A DNA stretch of 54,896 bases from CALWZE01 sp964645785. GTDB taxonomy: Bacteria; Bacillota; Clostridia; Oscillospirales; Ruminococcaceae. The position numbers were made by a program, and so were the translations under genes. Under the pieces are notes generated by a model that did no database searches, had not been told where the DNA came from, and saw only the letters and a list, made by a program, of their open reading frames with translations. Location: positions 1-54,896 of the forward strand of contig CAZYAV010000012.1 of assembly GCA_964645785.1 (NCBI GenBank), read 5' to 3'. Positions 33,652 to 42,954 of the stretch are shown piece after piece. Positions within the stretch are counted from its first letter, which is position 1, and each line of letters begins with the position of its first letter.

Positions 33652-34797
33652 TCAGGCCATGATTTCCCTGATTGCCGCGGCCACCCGCGCAATCTGCCCG
33701 GCGGTCAGGTTGGTGGAGCAGGGCAGATTGACCACCCGGTCGTGGAACCAGACCGCCTTTTCGATTTTGTAGGTCTTGCAGCCGGCATAGGGCTTGAGCC
33801 GGTGCATCAGCTCCCAGATTGGGCGAGTCTGAATCTGCCGCTTTTCCAGCTCGGCCATCAGGCGGTCGCGTTCGGCCGCGCCGGGCGTGAGGTAGGAATA
33901 GAACCACCGGTTGGGCGCGATGCCCTCCCGGAACGGCCACAGCTGAATGCCCTGCGCAAGATACGCGTTGTAATTGTCGTTTTTGATTTGGACGAATTCG
34001 GGCAGGCGCTCCATCTGCGCCACCCCCAGCGCGGCCTGGATATTGGTCATGCGGTAATTATAGCCGACCTCGTCGTGAATAAAGCGGAAGGGGTCGGTTT
34101 TGGCCTGCTGGGAGAGGAAGCGCATGTGCGCCCGCGCTTTGGGGTCGCGCGCGACAATCATGCCGCCGCCGCCCGTGGTGATAATCTTGTTGCCGTTAAA
34201 GCTGAACACGCCGATATCCCCGACCGTGCCGCTGTGCCGCCCGGCGTACAGGCCCGCCGTGAACCGCGAGCCGAGGCTTTCGGCCGCGTCCTCCAGCACC
34301 CGCAGGTTGTAGCGCTGCGCAATGTCCATGATTGCGTCCATGTCCGCGAGGTTGCCGAACACATGCACCGGCACAACGCAGCGCACCCGCTTGCCGAGCT
34401 GCTTGTCGAACAGCGCGCCGCCGCGCATCTCGCACTCGTTTTCGCAGTAGTCCCGCAGCTTCTGCGGGTCGAGACAGAGGGTGTCGTCACAGTCCAGAAA
34501 GACGGGGGTCGCGCCGATGTAGGCGACGGGGTTGACGGTTGCAAAAAAGGTCAGGGTGGGGACAAGCACAATGTCCTCCCGCGTGACGCCGAGCTCCATG
34601 AGCGCGAGATGCAGCCCCGCCGTGCCGCTCTGGCAGGCGACGGCCTCCTCGGCGCCGACAAATTCGGCGAGCATCTGCTCCATCTTCGGGATATACGGCC
34701 CCGCGGTCGAGACCCACTCCGCCCGGATGGCCTCGTCCATATATTTCTGCTCGTTCCCGCTCAGGTTGGGAACCGAAAGGGGAATAAAATCAGCCAT
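33652..34797 (-). CDS. legC: Nucleotide-sugar aminotransferase LegC-like (DegT/DnrJ/EryC1)
   Basis: PLP enzyme that adds the 4-amino group to the 4-keto-6-deoxy sugar made by LegB. The 381 residues begin IPLSVPNLSGNEQKYMDEA, a typical LegC start, and include VACQSGTAGLHLAL, VPTLTFFATVN, EDAAESLGS and the PLP lysine in FNGNKIITTGGGG. The frame remains open far upstream into legB, but GAAAGG and the family N-terminus fix this ATG. It sits between legB and the nucleotidyltransferase. Confidence 0.93.
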   Translation of the reverse strand: MADFIPLSVPNLSGNEQKYMDEAIRAEWVSTAGPYIPKMEQMLAEFVGAEEAVACQSGTAGLHLALMELGVTREDIVLVPTLTFFATVNPVAYIGATPVFLDCDDTLCLDPQKLRDYCENECEMRGGALFDKQLGKRVRCVVPVHVFGNLADMDAIMDIAQRYNLRVLEDAAESLGSRFTAGLYAGRHSGTVGDIGVFSFNGNKIITTGGGGMIVARDPKARAHMRFLSQQAKTDPFRFIHDEVGYNYRMTNIQAALGVAQMERLPEFVQIKNDNYNAYLAQGIQLWPFREGIAPNRWFYSYLTPGAAERDRLMAELEKRQIQTRPIWELMHRLKPYAGCKTYKIEKAVWFHDRVVNLPCSTNLTAGQIARVAAAIREIMA

Positions 34798-34883
34798 TTG
34801 CACTACCTTTCTTCCGTTGGGATTGGCGGCGGACGCCCGCCGCCCTATAAGCCCCTGCCCCGCACCCTGTGCGGCGCGCCGGC

Positions 34884-35867
34884 TTAAATATTGTAAATAT
34901 CGCTCTTGTAGGACGCGAGATGCCCGCGCAGCCACTCGACGGTCTCGGCAAGGCCGGCGCGCAGGTCGTATTTCGGCGCCCAGCCGGTCAGCGCCTTGAT
35001 TTTGGAATTGTCTCCCAGCAGGCGGTTGACCTCGCTCTTTTCGGGGCGCAGCCGCTGCTCGTCGCAGACGATTCTGGCCGCGGGGTTGATCTGGTCGATC
35101 AGCTCCTGCGCCAGCTGACCGATGCTGATTTCGACCCCGGTGGCGATGTTGACCTCCTGCCCGATTGCCGCGCTGCACCCGGCAAGCGCCATGAACCCGG
35201 CGGCGGTGTCCTTGCAGTAGTTGAAGTCCCGCGTCGGCGTCAGCGAGCCGAGCTTGATCTCCTGCGCGCCGTTCAGCAGCTGGGTGATGATGGTGGGGAT
35301 GACGGCGCGCGCGCTCTGCCGCGGGCCGTAGGTGTTGAACGGCCGCACAATGGTCAGCGGGGTGCCGAACGAGCGGTAAAAGCTCTCGGCCAGGCGGTCC
35401 GCGCCGATTTTGGTTGCGGAATAGGGGCTTTGCCCCTGATAAGGGTGCTTTTCGTCAATCGGGACATACTGCGCCGTGCCGTACACCTCGCTGGTCGAGG
35501 TCACCAGCAGCCGGGAGACGTCCAGGTCGTTGACCGCCTGCAGCACGTTGAGGGTGCCCTTGATGTTGGTATCGACATAGCTGTCGGGCGAGTGATAGCT
35601 GAACGGGATGGCGATCAGCGCCGCGAGGTGATAGACCGTCCCGCAGCCCTTCACCGCGGTGCGGACGCCGTTCGGGTCGCGGATGTCGCCGGTGAACACC
35701 TCAATCTCGTCCCTGATTTCTTTGGGCAGGTTGTCCAGCCATCCCCAGGAATTGAATGAATTATAATAGACGAACGCCTTGACCCGCGCGCCGCTTTTGA
35801 CAAGCTCCTCAGTCAGGTGGCTGCCGATAAAGCCGTCTGCGCCGGTCACGAGCACCTTTTCGCTCAT
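34884..35867 (-). CDS. legB: Nucleotide-sugar 4,6-dehydratase LegB-like
   Basis: NAD-dependent extended SDR that converts GDP- or UDP-GlcNAc to the 4-keto-6-deoxy form. Of 327 residues, the N-terminus has VTGADGFIGSHL for NAD, then TSTSEVYGTA and the catalytic YSATK. VRPFNTYGPRQSARAVIP is characteristic of the LegB group. It is the first gene of the minus-strand arm and starts about 37 bases downstream of its -10 box. Confidence 0.94.
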   Translation of the reverse strand: MSEKVLVTGADGFIGSHLTEELVKSGARVKAFVYYNSFNSWGWLDNLPKEIRDEIEVFTGDIRDPNGVRTAVKGCGTVYHLAALIAIPFSYHSPDSYVDTNIKGTLNVLQAVNDLDVSRLLVTSTSEVYGTAQYVPIDEKHPYQGQSPYSATKIGADRLAESFYRSFGTPLTIVRPFNTYGPRQSARAVIPTIITQLLNGAQEIKLGSLTPTRDFNYCKDTAAGFMALAGCSAAIGQEVNIATGVEISIGQLAQELIDQINPAARIVCDEQRLRPEKSEVNRLLGDNSKIKALTGWAPKYDLRAGLAETVEWLRGHLASYKSDIYNI

Positions 35868-35903
35868 GCGGTTCTCTCCTCTACCTGTAAAGATTCATTA
35901 TTT

Positions 35904-35932
35904 ATAATAATCGAATCGGGCGCAAAATGCAA
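35904..35932 (-). promoter_or_regulatory. Promoter of legB-legC-nucleotidyltransferase arm
   Basis: TTGCAT and TATTAT are 17 bases apart on the minus strand. The -35 box ends only 10 bases from the -35 box of the divergent promoter. Confidence 0.75.
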
Positions 35933-35942
35933 ATAAAGGCGG

Positions 35943-35971
35943 TTGCCCGCGCCCGGCGGACGTGATAAAAT
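35943..35971 (+). promoter_or_regulatory. Promoter of legG arm
   Basis: TTGCCC and TAAAAT (with extended TGA) are 17 bases apart. The leader to legG is about 210 bases, GC-rich and without a supported gene. Confidence 0.72.
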
Positions 35972-36188
35972 AGGAACGGTTACAGCCGGCGGGGCGGCAG
36001 ACATGGGAAAGCCCCGCGCGCCGGCGGCGCGGCGGCGGGCGGCATCCGGATATCCGGCGGCATCGGATTGAGCCGGCGGATTCTTCGCCGGTTTGCCGGC
36101 GGGCGCCTTTGATACCCCCGCCGCAGAACGGCGGCTGCGCCGGGCAAGGGATAAAAGCATAAAAACAAACCGGAAGGGGGGCGGCGCA

Positions 36189-37385
36189 ATGTCCGCAAAA
36201 ACGGTCGCCGTGGTCACCGGGACGCGCGCGGAATTCGGGCTTTTGCGCCCGGTTGCGCAAAAGATCGAGGCGGACGGCGCGCTGCGCTTGCAGCTGCTCG
36301 TCACCGGCGCGCATCTCTGCGCTGCGCTGGGCGGCACCCGGCGGGAAATTGCGGAAAGCGGGCTGCCTGTCGCGGCCGAGCTGGACATTTTGCAGGGCGA
36401 CCCGGCCTGCGACCCGGCGCTCGCCATCTCGCGGGCGGTGGCGCTCTTTTCGGCCTATTGGCGGCAGCACCGGCCGGACGCGGTTGTCCTGCTGGGCGAC
36501 CGGTACGAGATCTTCGCGGCGGCGACGGCGGCCGCCGCCGCCCGCATCCCCATCGCCCACATCGGCGGCGGCGACACGACGGCCGGCGTGATGGACGAGT
36601 TTTACCGCCACAGCGTCACCAAAATGAGCGCGCTGCATTTCCCCATCTGCGAGAGCTCGCGGCGGCGGATTATCCAGCTGGGCGAGCACCCGGACACCGT
36701 GTTCAACACCGGCTCGTCCGGCGCGCAGAATATCCGGGCGCTCTCGCCCGTCCCGGCGGCGGCGCTTGCCGCCGACATCGGCTTTGCGGTAGAGCGGCCG
36801 TTCCTGCTGTGCACCCTGCACCCCGAGACGCTCGGGGCGCGCACGCCGCAGGACTGCGCGGCGCTTCTGCTGCGCGCGCTGGAGGCGGTCGGGCTGCCCG
36901 TGCTGTTTACGGCCGCGAACGCGGACGGCGGCGGCGCGCAGATCAACGACGCGCTGACGCGCTGGTGCGCGGCGCATCCGGGCAGCGTCTTTGTCCGGAG
37001 CCTCGGCGCGCGGCGGTATCTCTCCGCCATGCGGTATTGCGCGGCGGTCGTCGGCAATTCCTCCAGCGCGATTGTTGAGGCGCCCACCCTGCACAAGCCG
37101 GCCGTCAACATCGGCGACCGCCAGACAGGGCGGGAAAAGGGGCGCAACAACATCGACGCGCCGTGGGACGCGCAGGCAATCGAGGCGGCCGTGCGCCGCG
37201 CCGTTTCGCCAGTGTTTGCCCAAAGCCTGCGCGGGATGAAGAGCCCCTACGGCGAGGGGGACACGGCGGGCGAGATCGTCCGCATCCTCAAGGCGCGCCT
37301 CGCGCAGGGCATCGCGCTCAAAAAGACATTTTATGACCTGGCGTTTGACTGTCCGTCCGCGCCGGGTGGAGAGGATAGCGTATGA
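36189..37385 (+). CDS. legG: Hydrolysing nucleotide-sugar 2-epimerase (LegG/NeuC-like)
   Basis: Removes the nucleotide and epimerises C2 to give the free 6-deoxy-diamino-mannose precursor for LegI. The 398-residue protein has the NeuC/LegG marks VVTGTRAEFGLL, VTGAHL, LLGDRYEIF, HIGGGDTTAG and VGNSSSAIVEAP. The ATG follows GGAAGGGGGG. The stop overlaps the next start (ATGA). A UDP-GlcNAc hydrolysing epimerase for sialic acid itself is the alternative; the LegB and LegC neighbours favour legionaminic acid. Confidence 0.92.
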   Translation: MSAKTVAVVTGTRAEFGLLRPVAQKIEADGALRLQLLVTGAHLCAALGGTRREIAESGLPVAAELDILQGDPACDPALAISRAVALFSAYWRQHRPDAVVLLGDRYEIFAAATAAAAARIPIAHIGGGDTTAGVMDEFYRHSVTKMSALHFPICESSRRRIIQLGEHPDTVFNTGSSGAQNIRALSPVPAAALAADIGFAVERPFLLCTLHPETLGARTPQDCAALLLRALEAVGLPVLFTAANADGGGAQINDALTRWCAAHPGSVFVRSLGARRYLSAMRYCAAVVGNSSSAIVEAPTLHKPAVNIGDRQTGREKGRNNIDAPWDAQAIEAAVRRAVSPVFAQSLRGMKSPYGEGDTAGEIVRILKARLAQGIALKKTFYDLAFDCPSAPGGEDSV

Positions 37386-38374
37386 GAGGGATTGTGGTCG
37401 GACTCGGCTCGATGGGCAAACGGCGCATCCGGCTGATGCGGGACTTTTTTGAGGGAATCGAGCTTTGCGGGGTGGACAGCAGCGAAGCCCGCCGCCAGGA
37501 GGCCGCCGGGTTGTTCGGCATCCCCTGCTACGGGTCGATTGCCGAGGGAGTCGGGGCGTTCGCGCCGGAATGCGGCTTTGTCTGCACAAGCCCGCTGACC
37601 CACGCGGGCATCATCCGCGAGCTGCTTGCCGCCGGGCTGCACGTGTTCACCGAGATCAACCTTGTGCCGGACGGTTACGCGGAAAACACGGCGCTCGCGG
37701 CCGAAAAGGGGCTGGAGCTGTTTCTGTCCAGCACCCCGCTTTACCGCCGGGAGACCCGGTTTATCGAGCAGGCCGTGCAGACGGCGGCCTGCCCGCTTGT
37801 CTACCGCTACCATGTCGGCCAGTATCTGCCCGACTGGCACCCGTGGGAGAATTACCGCAGCTTTTTTGTCGCGGACAGGCGCACGGGCGGCTGCCGGGAG
37901 ATTTTCGGCATCGAGCTTCCCTGGCTGACCGCCGCGTTCGGCGAGGTGGCCGAGGTGGCCGGCGTGCTGAGCGCGCGGCAGACCTCCCTTGCGATTGATT
38001 ATCCGGACAGCTGGCTGGTCACCCTGCGGCACGAGAGCGGCGCGCTGGGGCAGCTGGCGGTCAACGTGGTCTCGCGCAGGGCGGTGCGGGAGCTGGAGGT
38101 GATCGGGGAGGCGCTGTATCTGCGCTGGGGCGGCACCCCGGCCGACCTGTCGGTCTATGATTTTGAACAAAAGCGGGAGATTCCGGTCAATACCTACGAG
38201 AGCGTGGAGCACGACGGCCGGTACGCGGACAACATCGTGGAAAACGCCTATGTGGACGAGCTGGCCGCCTTTTTCGCGGCGCTGCGGGGGGAAAGCCCCC
38301 GGCGGCACACCTTTGCGCGGGACGAGCGGCTGCTTGCGCTGATCGACCGGATCGAGGCGGAGGGCGCGCGATGA
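37382..38374 (+). CDS. Gfo/Idh/MocA family protein, atypical active site
   Basis: A 330-residue Rossmann oxidoreductase relative (GLGSMGKRRIRLM at the N-terminus). At the family's EKP position it reads E91-I92-N93 (FTEINLVPDG), so the usual catalytic lysine is missing, and the Asp/His pair seen in its neighbour is not found in REIFGIELPWL. It shares YLPDWxP with the next gene, so the two look like tandem paralogues. It is coupled to legG and the next gene by ATGA overlaps. It may be a partner subunit, a divergent enzyme or a pseudoenzyme in sugar modification. Confidence 0.88.
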   Translation: MRGIVVGLGSMGKRRIRLMRDFFEGIELCGVDSSEARRQEAAGLFGIPCYGSIAEGVGAFAPECGFVCTSPLTHAGIIRELLAAGLHVFTEINLVPDGYAENTALAAEKGLELFLSSTPLYRRETRFIEQAVQTAACPLVYRYHVGQYLPDWHPWENYRSFFVADRRTGGCREIFGIELPWLTAAFGEVAEVAGVLSARQTSLAIDYPDSWLVTLRHESGALGQLAVNVVSRRAVRELEVIGEALYLRWGGTPADLSVYDFEQKREIPVNTYESVEHDGRYADNIVENAYVDELAAFFAALRGESPRRHTFARDERLLALIDRIEAEGAR

Positions 38375-39318
38375 GGATCCTGTTTGCGGGGCTCGGCTCC
38401 ATCGGGACGCGTCACATCCAAAACCTGCACGCGCTGCTTGATGAGCGGGGCATCCCGCACGAAATTGACGCGCTGCGCGCCACCGACGCGCCGCTTCGCC
38501 CGGACGCGGCGGCGCTTGTGCGCAAGAGCGCCCGAACGCTTGCGGCGCTGGAGCCGCACTACGACGTCGCGTTCGTCACCAACCCGACCGCGCTGCACGA
38601 GCAGACCGTGCGCGCGCTGGCGCCGGTGGCGGATCATCTGTTTATCGAAAAGCCTGTTTTTTCGGATCTCTCCGCCGACCCGGCCGCGCTTGGTCTGCGG
38701 CCGGACGGGGTCTATTACGTCGCCTGCCCGCTGCGGCACACGGCGGTCATCCGCCGCATGAAGGCGATCTGTGAACGGGAACCGGTGCGGGCGGCGCGCG
38801 CGATCTGCTCGTCCTATCTGCCCGACTGGCGGCCGGGCACCGATTACCGCCAGTGCTACAGCGCCCGGCGGGAGCTGGGCGGCGGGGTGGCGCTCGACCT
38901 CATCCACGAGTGGGATTACCTCAGCTGGCTGTTCGGCTTTCCCGAGGCAGTGCAGGCCTTTGCAGGGCAGTATTCCGCGCTCGAGATCACAAGCGACGAC
39001 CTCGCCGTCTATATCGCGCGCTATCCCGGGCTGCTGCTCAGTTTGCAGCTGGATTACCTCGGCCGCGCGCCGGTTCGGCAGCTGGAGCTGTTCTGCGACA
39101 CAGAAACCTACCGCGGCGATCTGCTGGCCAAAACGGTCACCCATCTGCGCTCGGGCGAGGTGGAGCGGTTCGGCGAAGAGGATTTTTACCGCAATGAAAT
39201 GAACTATTTCCTCGACTGCGTGCTGAACGGGACGGCGGAAAGCATGAACACGCCCGCCCACGCGCTTGAGGTGCTGCGCACGGCCGCGCTGCGCCCCTTC
39301 GCGCAGGGCGCGCAGTAG
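38371..39318 (+). CDS. Gfo/Idh/MocA family oxidoreductase
   Basis: A 315-residue NAD(P)-dependent oxidoreductase with GLGSIGTRHIQNL, the EKP motif (E93-K94-P95) and the D176-x2-H179 pair in ALDLIHEWDYLSWLFG, so it should be catalytic. Probable role is oxidation or reduction of a sugar carbon in the nonulosonic acid pathway, before or after CMP activation. It is coupled to the atypical paralogue upstream. Confidence 0.92.
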   Translation: MRILFAGLGSIGTRHIQNLHALLDERGIPHEIDALRATDAPLRPDAAALVRKSARTLAALEPHYDVAFVTNPTALHEQTVRALAPVADHLFIEKPVFSDLSADPAALGLRPDGVYYVACPLRHTAVIRRMKAICEREPVRAARAICSSYLPDWRPGTDYRQCYSARRELGGGVALDLIHEWDYLSWLFGFPEAVQAFAGQYSALEITSDDLAVYIARYPGLLLSLQLDYLGRAPVRQLELFCDTETYRGDLLAKTVTHLRSGEVERFGEEDFYRNEMNYFLDCVLNGTAESMNTPAHALEVLRTAALRPFAQGAQ

Positions 39319-39749
39319 CGGCCGGTTCCGCGCGAGGACGCTTGCCGGGAAGCAGAACCGCGGAGCCTCCCTGCCCCGCAGGCGGGATGCGGCCGTCTGC
39401 GCCCGGTAGAACCGTTTATTCAGCTTGCGGGGCGGCCAGGCGGCCAAACACCGTGCGGCATCCTCCCCCAAAAAGCGCGGGGTAAATCCGCCGGAACAGC
39501 CCCGGGCGGCGGCCGGTTTCTGCCAAACGCGCGCGGGCAGCTTTGAGGCCGGGCGCGCGTCCCGCAAAAAGTGCCGCTCCCGCTGCGCAGGGCGTTCCCG
39601 GCTTTGCCGTAGTCGGGCGCGGCTTCGTCCGCCTTTCCGGCGGCGCTGCACGGTGCAGCGCCCGTGCGATAAACCGCAGCCAAATCGCCGCACCCCGGCG
39701 GACGCCGCCCGCCCTGCCCTTAAAATCCGCAAAAAGGAGATTGACCAGA
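39319..39749 (+). other. Intergenic region before legF
   Basis: About 430 GC-rich bases. No gene, clear promoter or terminator is supported; several open frames are Arg-rich and lack ribosome sites. Confidence 0.5.
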
Positions 39750-40526
39750 ATGCATATCTTAACCACCATCTGCGCGCGCGCGGGCTCCAAGGGCGTCCGC
39801 TCCAAAAACATCCGGGATTTTCTCGGCCTGCCGATCTGCTGGTACACCCTCGCGGCCTACCGGCTGTTTGTCGGGCGCGCGGGGGAAAAATACGGCTCGT
39901 TCGACCTCGCGGTCAACACCGACGCGCCCGAGCTGTACGAGCAGATCGAGCGCGCTGGCGTGCCGTATCTCAAGGTACCGCGCAGGCCGGAACTTGCGGG
40001 CGACACGGTCGACAAGGGCTCGGTACTGCGGGACACCATGCGCACGGCGCAGGAGATGACCGGCAGGCGGTACGACTGCGTCCTCGACATGGATCTGACC
40101 AGCCCGCTGCGCCGGGTGTGCGACGTGGAGAATATCCTCGACGTCTTTTTCGCCCACCCCGAGGCGGAGGCTGCGCTTTCAGTGACCGAGAGCCGCCGCA
40201 ACCCCTGGTTCAACCAGATGGTCGTCGGGGAGGACGGATTCTGCCGCCTCGCAATCCCGAGCGATTATGTCACCCGGCAGCAGGCGCCCGAGGTGCTGGA
40301 CGCGAACGCCTCGCTCTACGTTTACCGGCCGGACTATCTGTTGGAATCCGACCGCATTCTGGTGCGCTCCAAGCTCGTCTGTTCCCGGATGCCCGATACC
40401 GCCGTGCTGGACATCGACTCGGAACGGGATTATGAGCTGATGCAGCTGCTGGCCGATTATTTTTACCGCACCGATCCCGCGTTCGGCGAGGTGCGGGACG
40501 CGGCCGCGGCGTTTGGGAGGGCTTGA
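39750..40526 (+). CDS. legF: CMP-nonulosonic acid synthetase (LegF-like cytidylyltransferase)
   Basis: Activates the nine-carbon acid with CTP to the CMP sugar. The 258-residue protein shows TTICARAGSKGVRSKNIRDF, the CTP-binding start of the NeuA/LegF family, then DKGSVLRDTM, LDMDLTSPLR and LDANASLYVYR. AAAAAGGAG precedes the ATG. The upstream part of the open frame is low-complexity and rejected. The lipoprotein gene starts two bases after its stop. Confidence 0.93.
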   Translation: MHILTTICARAGSKGVRSKNIRDFLGLPICWYTLAAYRLFVGRAGEKYGSFDLAVNTDAPELYEQIERAGVPYLKVPRRPELAGDTVDKGSVLRDTMRTAQEMTGRRYDCVLDMDLTSPLRRVCDVENILDVFFAHPEAEAALSVTESRRNPWFNQMVVGEDGFCRLAIPSDYVTRQQAPEVLDANASLYVYRPDYLLESDRILVRSKLVCSRMPDTAVLDIDSERDYELMQLLADYFYRTDPAFGEVRDAAAAFGRA

Positions 40527-40528
40527 CG

Positions 40529-41101
40529 ATGCGAAAAAGAAACCCGATTCGGGCGCTCGGCGCACTTGCGCTGTGCGCGCTGCTGGCCGCCTGCGCCGCC
40601 ACGGACACCCAGCGGCAGGAGCAGACCGATCCGGCGGACTCTGCCAGCCCCGAGCTGCGCAACCCGTCCGTTGCAGTCGACGGTCCGGCCTACGAGGGGG
40701 ACATTATCAAGGGGTCGCCCTATGTCGGCCGGTTCGAGAGCAGCTACAGCGCGCAGTTTGCCTCGGATGCGCAGGATGTCTACGTCCTCATCACCCAGAA
40801 CGAGGCGGGGGAAATCGAAACCGAGCCGCTCGAGCTGCCCGTGCTGGAATGCCGGGAGGACGGCACCTTCAGCCTCACGGTTGCAACGGCGGTCGGCGGC
40901 GACTACGCGACCCTCAACGGCACCTTCACGGTTGACGGCGAGCACGCGGAGTTCACCGTCGCGCAGGGAAATTACGGGGATTTTCTCGGCGCAGACACCG
41001 AAAAATTCACCTGCCGGCTGCTGAACCACGACGAGATCCGCTATTGGGGCGACCAGATCGGAACCGTGATCGGCGGGGACATTTTCCGCCGCGTCGCCTA
41101 A
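40529..41101 (+). CDS. Lipoprotein (hypothetical)
   Basis: A 190-residue protein with a lipoprotein signal peptide (ALALCALLAACAAT; lipobox Cys near residue 22), a polar Asp/Gln-rich linker and a beta-rich domain (about 45-190). GGGAGGG lies seven bases before the ATG, inside the end of legF. No family recognised. Position in the operon suggests a surface role connected to the sugar or its polymer. Confidence 0.82.
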   Translation: MRKRNPIRALGALALCALLAACAATDTQRQEQTDPADSASPELRNPSVAVDGPAYEGDIIKGSPYVGRFESSYSAQFASDAQDVYVLITQNEAGEIETEPLELPVLECREDGTFSLTVATAVGGDYATLNGTFTVDGEHAEFTVAQGNYGDFLGADTEKFTCRLLNHDEIRYWGDQIGTVIGGDIFRRVA

Positions 41102-41402
41102 AGCCCGCACAGCGCCCGCCCGGGCGCGGAGACCGGATACCGCCGGTTTTGATCCGGTTGGCGCAGCCGGATGCGGCAGAGCCTGTGGGCATGGCCGCCG
41201 CGTTCGGAACGGCGGCTTTTTGCCGGTATTTTGCCATGTGCCGCCGCGCAGTTTTGGCCGGCTTGTTTTGCCGTGTGCGCGGGGGCTTGACCCCGCACGG
41301 AACAGCCCCATGCGGGGAGAGTGGCGCGCCGCCATCGCCCTGCGCCTGCCCCGCCCCTTTTACGGCGCCGCGCGCCCGACTAACGCCATGGGAGGAACCG
41401 AT

Positions 41403-42743
41403 TTGGGACTTGATTTTCTGTTTTTATATGAGCACATCGTGCGCGAATTTGAGAACGACTGCCTTGTGATGGCGGAGCTGGAGCGGCGGGGCTACACCTG
41501 CGAGCTGTACCAGCTGATGGATCGCAAAAAGCTCAAATACTTCACCTGGAAAAAGCCGAAGGTGATCGTCCCTTCCGCAATGTACAACAACGAGACCCTC
41601 AACAGCTTTGTATACAACAATGTCGGCCGGCTGGACAAGGTGGTCAACCTGCACTGGGAGGAGGTTCTCTCCCGCGAGCAGGAGGACAGCGAATTCTATT
41701 CCCTGACTGAAAACGCGCGCAAATGCACCCACATCTGCTGGGGGGAAGCAGCCAGGCGGCGGATCGTCTCCAAGGGGGTGCCGCCGGCCAACGCGGTGGT
41801 GACCGGCGCGGTACAGCTGGATTTTCTGTATCCCGAATTCGCGGGATATTTCAAATCCAAGGCCGCGCTTGCCGCGGAATTCGGTCTGGACGCGCAGAAG
41901 CGGTGGCTGTGCTACATCAGCTCCTTTTCCTGCGCGTTCATGGACGACAAGGAGGTCGAGGAGCTGAACGCGATGACCGACCTCGATTTCAAGGGCTTCA
42001 AGGAGACCGGCGCCCGCTCGATGGCGGTGACCCTCGGCTGGTTTGACCGGCTTCTGGACGCGCACCCGGAATACGAGCTGATTTACCGCCCCCACCCGAG
42101 CGAGTGGCAGAGCCCGCCGCTGGACGAGATGCGCAAAAAGCGCCCGAATTTCCACGTGATTTCGGCCTATTCGGTCAAGCAGTGGGTCAAGGAGAGCGAC
42201 GTGCTGCTGACCTGGATGAGCACCTCGATCGCGGAAATTTACTTTGCGGGCAAAAGCTGCCTTGTGCTGCGCCCCGAGCCGCTGTATGATGACTACGACC
42301 CGGTGACCTACGCCGGGGTGGACGCGATTGACAGCTACGACCGGCTGGCCGCCGCGCTGGAACAAAGCGCCTTCCCCTTCCCAATAGAGGCCGGCCAGAT
42401 GCGGGATCACTACGACGTCGACCCCGACTACCCCGCGTATATGCGGGTGGCGGATCTGCTCGAGCAGACCCTGCGGGAGCCTCCGCGGGATCACCCGTTT
42501 TCGCAGGGCTACACGCCGCACTTTAACCTGCTCAAGTTTGTGGTGCTCATCGGGCTGCACCTCATGAACGGCCTGCACATCAACCCGCACTGGTTCGACT
42601 TTCTGGGGCACAGCCTGGCCGACCAGACCGAGCGGCTGATCGGCTATTACAAAAAGGCGTATATCCCCCGGGCAAAGGTGCGCGAAAAGATCGCGGAGAT
42701 GCGCAGCTATATCGACAAGGGCGGATACACGCCGCGGGTCTGA
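41403..42743 (+). CDS. Surface carbohydrate biosynthesis protein, putative GT-B-type transferase
   Basis: A 446-residue cytosolic protein resembling the surface-polysaccharide family (TIGR04396-like, from memory). It has two Rossmann-like halves; the C-terminal half shows ELIYRPHPSEW and WVKESDVLLTWMSTSIAEIYF, like the donor domains of CDP-glycerol, Kdo and sialyl-type GT-B transferases. A TTG at 41403 is chosen because GGGAGG sits seven bases upstream; an in-frame ATG five codons earlier overlaps that ribosome site. As the last gene of the legG arm it is the best candidate for using the CMP sugar. Confidence 0.82.
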   Translation: MGLDFLFLYEHIVREFENDCLVMAELERRGYTCELYQLMDRKKLKYFTWKKPKVIVPSAMYNNETLNSFVYNNVGRLDKVVNLHWEEVLSREQEDSEFYSLTENARKCTHICWGEAARRRIVSKGVPPANAVVTGAVQLDFLYPEFAGYFKSKAALAAEFGLDAQKRWLCYISSFSCAFMDDKEVEELNAMTDLDFKGFKETGARSMAVTLGWFDRLLDAHPEYELIYRPHPSEWQSPPLDEMRKKRPNFHVISAYSVKQWVKESDVLLTWMSTSIAEIYFAGKSCLVLRPEPLYDDYDPVTYAGVDAIDSYDRLAAALEQSAFPFPIEAGQMRDHYDVDPDYPAYMRVADLLEQTLREPPRDHPFSQGYTPHFNLLKFVVLIGLHLMNGLHINPHWFDFLGHSLADQTERLIGYYKKAYIPRAKVREKIAEMRSYIDKGGYTPRV

Positions 42744-42954
42744 GCCGGGCGGGGCAACGGCCGCCGCAGCGGGGCTGGCGGCTTGTCCGGAAACGGACGC
42801 GGAGCCGCGCGCCATTTTGAAAAAATGCGCAGCAGAAAAGGGAGCCACAGAGTGACTCCCCCAGCGCAGTCCGGAAACATACGCCTCTTTCAATATTTAT
42901 AGTATACAGCATCGGATGAAAAGATGCAAGACAAATCTTGGTTCGTCAGGGTGC

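Noticed and set aside
33658..35178. Extended LegC reading frame starting within legB
   Set aside because: The extra 127 residues read as Arg/Gln/Gly low-complexity and overlap legB codons in another frame; the ATG at 34797 gives the normal LegC N-terminus.
42839..42861. Terminator after the surface carbohydrate gene (GGGAGCCAC...GTGACTCCC)
   Set aside because: Short stem with a mismatch and no T tract.
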